A stretch of 5,293 nt of DNA from Alphaproteobacteria bacterium (GTDB lineage Bacteria > Pseudomonadota > Alphaproteobacteria > UBA3830), in NCBI GenBank assembly GCA_025998735.1, contig BNWJ01000095.1, positions 1 to 5,293 on the forward strand, written 5' to 3'. This document shows positions 1-5,275 of this stretch, piece by piece. The notes beneath the pieces are model-generated. The model made no database searches, was not told the DNA's origin, and worked only from the letters and a program-made list of their open reading frames with translations. Position 1 is the first letter of the stretch; each line of letters starts with the position of its first letter. A program made the translations under genes and the position numbers.

Positions 1-3
1 AGA

Positions 4-200
4 TTGTTTTCAATGCACTTTGACAAATCCGATACGCCCCCTGTTTTTCTAAGATGCATAGCTCCTCATTTGGTTAAATACATCAACAGCTTAGCACATC
101 TTATTTTGAATGAAAAGACGAGAAGGGGGGTAAGCTTAAGGACTTTAAGCGCAAAGCAGGCAAGGAGGAGAAAAGTGAGAGCGCCGGACTTTTACGTCAT
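4..200 (+). pseudogene. Possible 5' part of the HEAT-repeat gene, out of frame
   Basis: Two coherent reading frames meet here. Frame 1 is open from position 4 and reads as a plausible protein (FDKSDTPPVFLRCIAPHLVK, then a hydrophobic helix-like stretch) up to about position 130. After that it turns arginine-rich and stops at 220-222. The frame of the downstream HEAT gene is open from 114 and already reads as a Lys/Glu-rich linker (GGKLKDFKRKAGKEEKSESA) that flows into the annotated start at 201. The switch falls on a G6 run at 125-130; one extra G there would join the two frames. I infer a single gene disrupted by a one-base loss, or a sequencing error in the homopolymer. The left end continues outside the window, so the true start is not visible. 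Confidence 0.45.
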
Positions 201-848
201 ATGGTGTATGATTATAATTTAGCAACTCAGAATCTTATGGAGAATCTAATTCCACATCTTAATAATCCTGATGTTTATGTGCTAATGGATACCATGGATG
301 TTTTATGTGTCATAACAGAAGAAAATCCTAATTTGGATACACGGAATCTTGTTGCTGTACTAAAGCCACTTAGTCATGAGGAGAACGATGGGCTTAAGGG
401 GCGTGTGTGCAAGAGAGCAGACTTCGTTTTACGTGTCATAGAGCAATCGAAAGTCAATCTCATCGAAGTTTTAAATGCCATAGTGCAGAAAGAGACCCCT
501 GATTCAGCTAAGCAGATTGCTGATGTGACAACGCAATTTTTCCATTGTTCTTCGTACCATAAACGCTATAATATCGCCCAGACTTTAGCTGCCAAAGCAA
601 AAGAGGGTAAAAAATTGGGCCAGCAGGTTGTTGCTGCGCTAACTTTACTTGTGGGCAACAACGATTCCGGTATACGTGAGACAGCCATCAGGTTTTTAGA
701 GACAGCGCTTATGGAAAATCCTGATTTGGCAACAAATGATCTTGTCGATGCCGTGACTTTACGTCTTAAAGATCGTGATTCCAATGTGCGTTCTGCTGCT
801 TTCAAGTTTTTGAATGACATCCAGGATTTTTGTGGCGCTATGAAGTAA
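201..848 (+). CDS. HEAT/armadillo-like alpha-solenoid repeat protein, probably the 3' part of a longer gene
   Basis: This is a 215-residue protein made of helical pairs with no signal peptide or membrane segment, so probably cytoplasmic or a translocated effector. Two long units align with each other. The first runs from about residue 19 and contains NNPDVYVLMDTMDVL and ENPNLDTRNLVAVLKPL (41-57). The second, from about 151, contains NNDSGIRETAIRFLETAL and ENPDLATNDLVDAVTLRL (172-189), followed by a typical HEAT second helix, DRDSNVRSAAFKFLNDI (191-207). HEAT proteins are binding scaffolds, and no enzymatic motif is visible. The ATG at 201 lacks a well-placed Shine-Dalgarno sequence; the AGGAGG at 163-168 is about 32 bases away. 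The same frame stays open upstream to 114 without a start codon, which suggests the natural start is further upstream and the gene is frameshifted. It ends with TAA, and no terminator is evident. The family assignment is by repeat pattern only. Confidence 0.7.
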   Translation: MVYDYNLATQNLMENLIPHLNNPDVYVLMDTMDVLCVITEENPNLDTRNLVAVLKPLSHEENDGLKGRVCKRADFVLRVIEQSKVNLIEVLNAIVQKETPDSAKQIADVTTQFFHCSSYHKRYNIAQTLAAKAKEGKKLGQQVVAALTLLVGNNDSGIRETAIRFLETALMENPDLATNDLVDAVTLRLKDRDSNVRSAAFKFLNDIQDFCGAMK

Positions 849-1042
849 ATAAATCATCTTGATGGAAATGTAAACGGCTTTTCTTAGATGGGGAGAGAGT
901 TTTCAGACAAATATAGTCGAGCAAGCTGGCGGAAAACTTTGGAATTTCAACAAAACAGGCTCGGTTGACTTCAAGAAAAACGTAAACATTCTTACTGCAG
1001 AAGACAAAACTGAGGCGCGTTTTTCACGTTTTTGCTGATAAA
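849..1042. other. Non-coding or relic segment between the HEAT gene and the IS remnant
   Basis: No intact gene is present. On the + strand one frame is open from 874 to the stop at 1036-1038 without a start codon. It reads smoothly, with pieces such as GGKLWNFNKTGSVDFKKNVN and ILTAEDKTEARFSRF. That style resembles beta-helix or adhesin passenger repeats, but I do not recognise the protein and it may be chance. The left copy of an imperfect inverted repeat lies at 879-916. A small hairpin with 8-bp arms (cgtttttg and caaaaacg) lies near 1027-1062 and contains ctgataaatcag. The sequence gctgataaat recurs at 1092-1101. The segment occupies the place where the C-terminus of the ISAs1-type transposase should be, so it was probably joined there by deletion or rearrangement. 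Confidence 0.3.
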
Positions 1043-1156
1043 TCAGTCTATTACAAAAACGCGAATTAATGAAGCTAAAAACTCGTCTTTAGGCTGATAA
1101 ATAAGCTTCTTTGGGCTGCTATATTTATGTGAAAACTCTCGCCTTTTCTGAGAAAA
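879..1156. repeat. Imperfect inverted repeat, 38-bp arms (879-916 and 1119-1156)
   Basis: The + strand at 879-916 and the - strand at 1156-1119 match at 31 of 38 positions without gaps. The best block is GAGAGTTTTCA followed after a short gap by AAATATAG. In one frame both arms read REFS(D/H)KYS. The right arm overlaps the perfect inverted repeat at 1141-1249, so several inverted duplications are layered here. The arms could be terminal repeats of a roughly 278-bp non-autonomous element, or an inverted copy of part of the transposase relic. Confidence 0.5.
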
Positions 1157-2021
1157 ATCATAAGAGTCACAAAAGTTAGAGAAGAAGTTGGCGTCGACGA
1201 AAAACCTTCTATAACTTTTGTGACTCTTATGATTTTTCTCAGAAAAGGCCATTCATCTTGCCACTTGTTTAACATTGGCAGCTGCTCGATACGCCCGTGT
1301 TCCTTATCGAGATCATTCTCAATTACAGCTGTAGGTTTGCATATTGAGCAACCGAGCTCTATTTGATTCAGCAGACTTGGTTGGTTATTTTTTACCTGAG
1401 TTATCAGAATTGCTTTTGCATCTTCAGCTGATTCAAAAGTTTTTTTTGGCAATGAAGAGCATTTGCAGAAACCACGACTCCCTTCAGATTGAACTTCTGC
1501 AGAAAGTCCTGAAGCGCTGGAATCTCACTCTCTTTTTCGCTTTCCAGTTGCAGATGGCCTAGAACTTTTTTGCTCACCGCTGAAAAAGCACTGAGAATCT
1601 TTGACTCACTTTTGTCTTGCGTTTTTGAGTCGCTTCCGCGCAAAACTTTACCGTCAAAGCAGATGTGATCAATTTCATTCTGATACTCTGATGTATCAGA
1701 AAAATATTTCATGAAAACTTGTTCCATATCGGAAAAATTAATGCGTGTAAGGATCTTCCACACGCACGATATCGTGGGAGATCTTCTCCATTTGAGCTCA
1801 AAAACGCTCACTAAGTTATTAAAATTACACTCCATGAAGCGTTGTATATCGCTATATGTCTTCGCGTTGCTCGCTATCGCAAAAATCGAAAACAATGTGA
1901 TCTCCCGCAACTGATATTCTTTCCCGTTAGGTTTGCGATCATCTTTTGCCTCTTTTAAAGCATCTATATTTTCATCTCTACTCCAAATATTAAAACCTAA
2001 TTTATACTCGGAGATTTTATC
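1043..2021 (-). pseudogene. ISAs1 / H-repeat family transposase, multiply disrupted
   Basis: This would be the DDE transposase of an ISAs1-type element. On the - strand the family order can be followed. First comes a DDRKPNGKEYQLREITLFSI segment. Next is the first catalytic region, HICFDGKVLRGS. Then comes KGVVVSANALHCQKK, where the family has T(T/A)DA and here Asp is replaced by Asn. Later come ITQVKNNQPSLLNQIE, EHGRIE and a WPFLRKIIRVTKV block. Lesions: no ATG, GTG or TTG before codon 38 of the open frame, which begins after a TGA at 2022-2024; the D-to-N change; a frameshift at an A8 run (T8 at 1440-1447 on +) that joins a second frame; and a 71-bp insertion at 1141-1211. Removing those 71 bp restores a C-terminal run, REFSHKYSSPKK then DEFLASLIRVFVID, resembling the family's YYISS and IRxHWxIEN region. 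The last part is missing. An ATG at 2037-2035 followed by six G's may be the former start, but it is out of frame. The element is inactive. Confidence 0.85.
1141..1249. repeat. Perfect 38-bp inverted repeat with 33-bp spacer
   Basis: Arm 1141-1178 is the exact reverse complement of arm 1212-1249. One mismatch further in, another 5 bp (1180-1184 with 1206-1210) would pair, and the centre holds a small palindrome, cgtcgacg (1192-1199). The right arm is native transposase sequence (it encodes the conserved WPFLRKIIRVTKV block on the - strand); the left arm is an inverted copy of it. Deleting 71 bp (1141-1211) rejoins the transposase frame, which fixes the inserted length. It could be a fold-back duplication in the genome or an amplification chimera. 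Confidence 0.9.
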
Positions 2022-2046
2022 TCAAAAATCCCCCCATATTTCTAGG

Positions 2047-2071
2047 AAAAAGCCCTCGCGTCAGCGTCGGC
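2047..2071 (-). terminator. Possible rho-independent terminator of the coiled-coil gene
   Basis: On the - strand, about 20 bases after the stop, GCC-GA-CGC-TGAC-GCG-AG-GGC can fold as two 3-bp GC stems separated by a tandem GA/AG internal loop with a 4-base loop. It is followed directly by TTTTT. The stem is short, and an alternative 6-bp hairpin (ggctat and atagcc, 2069-2091) overlaps it. Confidence 0.4.
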
Positions 2072-2092
2072 TATATCAGAAAAAGATAGCCT

Positions 2093-3148
2093 TTAGTTAT
2101 TTAAAGATTCAAGATGTCTCTTCGCTCCCCCTCTGAGTAGATTCACCCGAGCGAGGCTATCTTCTAAGGCCGAGTCCATGTCAGCTAGCTCGCCATTCAG
2201 ATCGTCTACCTTTTTATTCAAAACAGTTATCTCTTTTTTCAGCTCTTTGTTTTGCGCATTACTTTTAGCAAGTTGACTTTCTATATCGTCCTTCTGTCTT
2301 GTTAGAGCTTCGTTTTCAGCTCCACTTTTAGCAAGTTCGCCCTCTAACTTAGCTTGCTGTTTTTTTAGAGCTTCGTTTTGTGCGTTATTTTCAGCAACCT
2401 TGGAGTCCAATTGTTTTTTCCGATACTCCAGCTCGGCCATTCTTCGAGTTTGAGTCTCCATCGTAGAATTTAGCTTTGCTAATTCAGCATTCATTTTCGC
2501 TATAAGATCTGTTTGTTTTACATTTAAACGCGCGGCAGTTTCAAGGGCTTCGATCACCTCATCCAGCTTGGATCTTTGATCATCAAGCTTTTTTTGTCCA
2601 TCCTCAAGTCTACGCTTAAGCTCATCGAGTTCTTTATTCTGCTTTGCGCCCGTGACTGCTAGTGACCAAGTTCTAATGGTTTGCTTTTCTTTGCCTGACT
2701 TCAAGTCAGTGTTTACAGCTTTCAACCTAGCGATTTCGTTTTCCAGCCCCGCGATATTTTTCTTCAATTCCGCTGTGTCGCGTTTCCGATCCACGATTTC
2801 GATATTCAAGTGTGTATTCGCATCTTTCAGCGCATCTATTGTGCCATCCAGCCTTGCTTTTCCGTTCTCCAGCTCCATGATTTTTTTCTTCAAGGCTGCA
2901 TTCTCATCCTTCAACTTTGCTATTTCGTCGGATACTTTTTCGATAAGTTGTTTGTCAGAATTTCCTTGGGCAGCGGAAGCTTTGCTTTTTGCTATAAGAT
3001 CCCGACGCTTTGCAGCGCGATCTTCCTTTGCGTTACCAACATTATCAATCTTGTCGCTTGCACTAACATCTGCACATAAAAGCACAAGTGCCGCTGCATA
3101 GATGAACTTTTGCAAAATCGAACTTTTTAAAACCAATGTGTTTTCCAT
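2093..3148 (-). CDS. Exported coiled-coil protein, 351 residues, function unknown
   Basis: The start is the ATG at 3148, chosen because AGGAGG (3153-3158) lies 4 bases upstream and because the protein then begins with a normal signal peptide. That peptide has K8 and K14, a hydrophobic core from F15 to L24, and a likely cleavage at VSA(30)/S31. The Cys at 25 does not sit in a good lipobox, so a soluble periplasmic, surface or secreted protein is more likely than a lipoprotein. From about residue 66 to 335 it is almost continuous heptad-patterned coiled coil rich in K, E, L, A and N, with a break near 157-168 (TIRTWSLAVTGA). Three tandem 21-residue units lie at 254-316. No catalytic motif, transmembrane helix or C-terminal outer-membrane anchor is visible. 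It is transcribed alone, divergently from era. Long coiled coils of this kind occur in periplasmic spacers, tethers and host-interacting proteins; which applies here cannot be told. It looks intact, unlike much of the window. Confidence 0.85.
   Translation of the reverse strand: MENTLVLKSSILQKFIYAAALVLLCADVSASDKIDNVGNAKEDRAAKRRDLIAKSKASAAQGNSDKQLIEKVSDEIAKLKDENAALKKKIMELENGKARLDGTIDALKDANTHLNIEIVDRKRDTAELKKNIAGLENEIARLKAVNTDLKSGKEKQTIRTWSLAVTGAKQNKELDELKRRLEDGQKKLDDQRSKLDEVIEALETAARLNVKQTDLIAKMNAELAKLNSTMETQTRRMAELEYRKKQLDSKVAENNAQNEALKKQQAKLEGELAKSGAENEALTRQKDDIESQLAKSNAQNKELKKEITVLNKKVDDLNGELADMDSALEDSLARVNLLRGGAKRHLESLNN
2201..2389 (-). repeat. Three tandem 63-bp (21-residue) coiled-coil repeats
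   Basis: Residues 254-274, 275-295 and 296-316 of the exported coiled-coil protein align as NNAQNEALKKQQAKLEGELAK, SGAENEALTRQKDDIESQLA(K) and SNAQNKELKKEITVLNKKVD(D). The core is (A)-x-N-x-x-L with leucine or isoleucine at heptad spacing. A unit of 21 residues is exactly three heptads, so copies can be gained or lost without breaking the coil. The third copy is the most diverged. Confidence 0.75.
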
Positions 3149-3179
3149 GTTCCCTCCTGTGTTATAAACATACACCGAT

Positions 3180-3208
3180 AGTATATCGCATTTGTTTTTA
3201 AAAAGCAA
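3180..3208 (-). promoter_or_regulatory. Sigma-70-type promoter of the coiled-coil gene
   Basis: On the - strand, TTGCTT (3208-3203) is separated by exactly 17 bases from TATACT (3185-3180). Transcription would start near 3173, giving a short leader of about 25 bases before the ATG at 3148. The leader contains the AGGAGG ribosome binding site. Confidence 0.7.
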
Positions 3209-3570
3209 CTTTTTTTGCGATTTATTTTATGTTTTTTTGTGAGCGCTTATTGCTGCGAATAATGTATTGAAATAGCGGTTGTTCATCCAAAGCTATGTGA
3301 TGGCATTAGGATCCAGCAGAATAATCCAAATTATCATCTTGGATGTATGTGTGAGATTGATCAGCAATCAACAATAATATAGACTGCTGTATAATGGCTT
3401 TTTTTCGCAATTGGCTTCGGTGCTTGCAGCACACGCAATATTCCTTTCTAAGGAATCCTCGTGTGCATCTAGTACACTGCGGTCCTGCGCTGCGTTCTTC
3501 CTAGCTCTACGACACAAGTGTCTTGCGAAAAATATCTCGTTATGCAGCGGTCTCTAATATACAATGCAGT
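3209..3570. other. Divergent intergenic region between the coiled-coil gene and era
   Basis: No gene, tRNA or convincing small ORF is seen. The left half (3209-3400) is plain AT-rich DNA with small hairpins, such as atccaa and ttggat (3324-3329, 3339-3344) and ttgat and atcaa (3358-3372). The right half holds the palindromic element at 3401-3532. An isolated TATAAT at 3390-3395 has no -35 at the right distance. Confidence 0.6.
3401..3532. repeat. Compact palindromic element with 10-bp terminal inverted repeats (possible dispersed repeat/MITE)
   Basis: The ends tttttcgcaa (3401-3410) and ttgcgaaaaa (3523-3532) are perfect inverted repeats. Inside is a nested hairpin: gcacacg (3429-3435) pairs with cgtgtgc (3460-3466), enclosing attcctt (3440-3446), loop tct, and aaggaat (3450-3456). 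A further hairpin, gacac-aa-gtgtc, lies at 3511-3522. It is clearly more GC-rich than its flanks. This architecture is typical of short non-coding palindromic repeats scattered through alphaproteobacterial symbiont genomes; copy number cannot be judged from one window. A structured RNA is the alternative. Confidence 0.6.
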
Positions 3571-3599
3571 TTGTAAATATACGCCGCGTAACTTAGCAT
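3571..3599 (+). promoter_or_regulatory. Possible era promoter
   Basis: TTGTAA (3571-3576) and TAGCAT (3594-3599) are 17 bases apart, each matching the sigma-70 consensus at four of six positions. They lie about 27 bases before the era start. AAGG at 3612-3615 could serve as the ribosome binding site, 10 bases from the ATG. The match is weak and only the position supports it. Confidence 0.35.
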
Positions 3600-3625
3600 A
3601 AAAGTTCTCATAAGGTAATTATATA

Positions 3626-4510
3626 ATGAACAGCTTTTCTTCGCACAAATCAGATAAAAATGAAGATAAATCACAAGCACCGAAAAAATGCGGATTTGTT
3701 GCCGTACTCGGAGAAACAAACGCTGGCAAATCAACCCTAATAAATCAAATGGTTGGCTACAAAGTGTCCATAGTATCCAGAAAAATCCAAACGACGTTAA
3801 CTAGAATTCTCGGAATAGCGTTATACGAAAATAGTCAGATCATTCTGGTGGATACGCCGGGATTTTTGCGAGAAAATTCTGTGGAGTCATTGTCGAAGAC
3901 AGCCTGGGATGCGTTTCGGGAATCTGAAGATATTCTATTTGTGGTTGATGCCTGCAAGAAAAATTTCGATGCCAGTGTAAAATTGCTGCAAAAAATAGAT
4001 GCAGCAAAAAGAGTCTCGCTTGTTATGAACAAAGTAGATGTAATTCATAAGCCAAAATTGCTGGAAATATCCATGATGTTCAGTCAGGTTAGGCATTTCG
4101 AAAATATATTTATGGTGTCGGCTCTTAGCGGAAATGGAGTCGACGATATTGTGAAGTATCTGAGCTCTATAGTGCCAGATGGCGATTGGTTATATCCGGA
4201 AGATGAAACGACAGACTCTTCCTTTGAGAAATACACATCTGAAATCACGCGTGAGCATATTTATCACAGATTGCATCAGGAAATTCCATACAAATGCGTC
4301 GTAAAAACCGAAAACTATCAAAATCAGAAGGACGGAAGCGTAAAAATCGTCCAGAACATATATGTAAAAAACAATGCACATAAGATTATATTCCTGGGAC
4401 GACATGGAAGCAAAATAAAAGCCATTGGAGAAGCATCTCGTAAAGAATTATCAACATTACTGGGAAAAAAAGTGCATCTTTTTCTGCACGTGTTAGTATC
4501 GGTGAAATAA
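3626..4510 (+). CDS. era: GTPase Era, ribosome assembly factor (C-terminus shortened)
   Basis: Era binds 16S rRNA and the 30S precursor and couples GTP hydrolysis to small-subunit maturation. All GTPase motifs are visible: G1 GETNAGKST (29-37), G2 around QTT (55-57), G3 DTPG (76-79), G4 NKVD (135-138) and G5 SAL (165-167). The C-terminal KH RNA-binding domain contains IVQNIYVKN (241-249) and the GxxG loop GRHGSKIKAIG (258-268). Residues 1-20 are a polar extension before the GTPase core. The protein ends abruptly at LHVLVSVK (294), just where family members continue with a VKVxxxW-type tail. That tail is readable in the neighbouring frame to 4548, so one A appears to be missing from a short A run at 4505-4507. 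The KH core is otherwise complete and the protein is probably still functional. The ATG at 3626 is the only sensible start. rpmB follows after 96 bases. Confidence 0.95.
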   Translation: MNSFSSHKSDKNEDKSQAPKKCGFVAVLGETNAGKSTLINQMVGYKVSIVSRKIQTTLTRILGIALYENSQIILVDTPGFLRENSVESLSKTAWDAFRESEDILFVVDACKKNFDASVKLLQKIDAAKRVSLVMNKVDVIHKPKLLEISMMFSQVRHFENIFMVSALSGNGVDDIVKYLSSIVPDGDWLYPEDETTDSSFEKYTSEITREHIYHRLHQEIPYKCVVKTENYQNQKDGSVKIVQNIYVKNNAHKIIFLGRHGSKIKAIGEASRKELSTLLGKKVHLFLHVLVSVK

Positions 4511-4548
4511 TTCGAAGTGATTGGTCGCAGATCAATGTTGAGTATTGA
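4511..4548 (+). other. Out-of-frame remnant of the Era C-terminal tail
   Basis: Reading in the next frame immediately after the Era stop gives IRSDWSQINVEY and a TGA at 4546-4548. With one extra A at 4505-4507, Era would read ...VSVKIIRSDWSQINVEY, which fits the family's usual ending of VKV, a few polar residues and Trp. The TGA overlaps the -35 box of rpmB. Confidence 0.65.
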
Positions 4549-4573
4549 CTTTTTCAAGGCTCCGATATATAAG
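4545..4573 (+). promoter_or_regulatory. Sigma-70-type promoter of rpmB
   Basis: TTGACT (4545-4550), a 17-base spacer and TATAAG (4568-4573) form a near-consensus promoter. The predicted start near 4580 leaves a leader of about 27 bases. The promoter lies inside the former era reading frame, so rpmB can be expressed independently of era. Confidence 0.7.
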
Positions 4574-4606
4574 GAACGTGTTTACTTTATTGATGGGAAT
4601 ATTGAT

Positions 4607-4891
4607 ATGTCTAAAGTTTGTCCTCTCACTGGGAAAAAGGTGCTGTACGGTAATTTGGTAAGCCATGCGAATAATAAAACAAAGCGTAGATTCATGCCGA
4701 ATTTACAGAATGTTTCTTTTCTGAGTGAATCTCTTGGGACACAATTAAGAATAAGATTATCCACAGGCGCAGTTCGTTCCGTGGAAAAAAATGGTGGTAT
4801 AGACGCCTATTTGCTTAAGGCTTCTACGGATGTTTTGTCTGCCAAATTCAGAAAAATAAGAAAAGTAATAGCAGGCAAGACTTCCAAGTAG
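4607..4891 (+). CDS. rpmB: 50S ribosomal protein bL28
   Basis: This is a 94-residue structural protein of the large ribosomal subunit. It starts MSKVCPLTGKKVLYGN and contains the family hallmarks VSHANNKTKRRFMPNLQNV (residues 18-36), then a beta-rich middle (LRIRLSTGAVRSVEKNGGID) and AYLLKASTDVLS near the end. The pattern is the alphaproteobacterial type without a zinc-binding cysteine set; only one Cys is present. The start at 4607 was chosen over the in-frame ATG at 4517 because it matches the family N-terminus and because the upstream part covers the promoter. The ribosome binding site is weak (GGGA about 10 bases upstream). Length is normal for the family and the gene looks intact. No clear terminator follows. 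Confidence 0.97.
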   Translation: MSKVCPLTGKKVLYGNLVSHANNKTKRRFMPNLQNVSFLSESLGTQLRIRLSTGAVRSVEKNGGIDAYLLKASTDVLSAKFRKIRKVIAGKTSK

Positions 4892-4962
4892 TCTATAGTG
4901 AACTCGTGTTTAGATCGCGTCATTTTATGGTAATCTGCAAGATATTTTTGTAGGTAGGTATC

Positions 4963-5142
4963 GTGGTATATTGTGTGGATTATAAGAAAAGAGTATTGGA
5001 GTTTTGGTCAAAGCCAGGCAACACATTAAGGAAAACGGCGGAAGTATTTGGCTTGTCGACCAACACGCTGTCTAACTGGAAGCGTCGCCTGAAGGAAACA
5101 GGGAATCTCGAGAATAAGAAGGTTGAGAGCGAATCGCGGTAG
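4963..5142 (+). pseudogene. IS630-type transposase, N-terminal helix-turn-helix fragment
   Basis: This 59-residue fragment begins at a GTG (VVYCVDYKKRVLEFWSKPGN) with good ribosome binding sequences (AGGTAGG, 4952-4958) just upstream. It continues with a helix-turn-helix, TLRKTAEVFGLSTNTLSNWK. This matches the DNA-binding N-terminus of IS630/Tc1-like transposases, which usually open with M-x-Y-S-x-D-x-R-x-(R/K)-V and later RRLKETGNLE. The coding similarity fades after about LENKKVESESR, where a second domain and the DDE catalytic domain should follow. Instead the sequence meets a TAG and becomes GC-rich. The element is therefore truncated, probably by the insertion or rearrangement that brought in the group II intron. 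The 71 bases between rpmB and this start show no recognisable terminal inverted repeat. Confidence 0.75.
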
Positions 5143-5183
5143 ACGGGGTACGGCTTTGGCGGCCGCCCCCCCCCCCCGCACAG
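5143..5183. other. GC-rich junction with C12 homopolymer
   Basis: The base composition changes sharply near 5130-5143. The stretch contains a perfect 10-bp palindrome, ggcggccgcc (5158-5167), running into twelve consecutive C (5166-5177). If the group II intron ends at 5184, this is its 3' flanking exon. It belongs to neither the IS630 fragment nor the AT-rich host sequence. An assembly or library junction is possible. Confidence 0.5.
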
Positions 5184-5187
5184 GTAG

Positions 5188-5237
5188 GGTCGAGCAATGG
5201 CGCGTTAGCTGAGATAGCCACGTTTCCATCGCCCGCC
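5188..5237 (-). ncRNA. Group II intron domain VI with bulged branch-point A
   Basis: GGCGGGCGAUGG pairs with CCAUUGCUC-G-A-CC, all positions matched (two G-U) except a single unpaired A (position 5190, T on +). This is the expected branch-point adenosine. The distal part extends by CGUGGCU with AGCUAACG around the loop AUCUC. Confidence 0.75.
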
Positions 5238-5242
5238 ACGTC

Positions 5243-5275
5243 AAACGCAGCGTGCGGATTTCCCGCACTACGCTT
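5243..5275 (-). ncRNA. Group II intron domain V
   Basis: Lower helix AAGCGUAG pairs with CUGCGUUU (8 bp including G-U). A two-base CG bulge sits on the 3' side. The upper helix UGCGG pairs with CCGCA and is capped by GAAAU. The AGC catalytic triad is at its normal place near the 5' end of the lower helix. Size (33 bases), bulge position and GAAA-containing loop all fit domain V. Confidence 0.8.

Noticed and set aside
1344..1914. Small + strand reading frames (1344-1562, 1711-1914)
   Set aside because: They are shadows of the minus-strand transposase, with no recognisable motif or ribosome binding site.
2022..2024. TGA read as Trp, which would extend the transposase N-terminus
   Set aside because: The element is otherwise clearly broken, and no in-frame TGA is needed in era, rpmB or the coiled-coil gene. 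The standard code suffices.
2069..2091. ggctat/atagcc hairpin right after the coiled-coil stop codon
   Set aside because: The stem is only 6 bp with an 11-base loop and no U-run follows. The overlapping hairpin with TTTTT (2047-2071) is the better terminator candidate.
2652..3101. 149-residue Ser/Phe-rich frame on the + strand
   Set aside because: It lies antisense to the exported coiled-coil gene. Its composition is the complement of Lys/Glu/Leu-rich coding DNA, and it has no expression signals.
3149..3208. Longer start (TTG at 3208) for the coiled-coil protein
   Set aside because: The extension overlaps the promoter and ribosome binding site and would bury the signal peptide. ATG at 3148 has AGGAGG and a normal signal peptide.
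3390..3395. Perfect TATAAT box upstream of the palindromic element
   Set aside because: The nearest TTGATC (3357-3362) is 27 bases away and nothing downstream needs it. It is likely chance in AT-rich DNA.
4517..4606. 30-residue N-terminal extension of bL28 from the ATG at 4517
   Set aside because: The region holds the rpmB promoter and the old era tail. Family members start at MS-x-x-C-x-L-T-G, which is 4607.
5026..5268. 80-residue minus-strand reading frame across the GC-rich end
   Set aside because: It runs through the group II intron domains, the C12 run and antisense to the IS630 helix-turn-helix region. It is explained by structured RNA and high GC.
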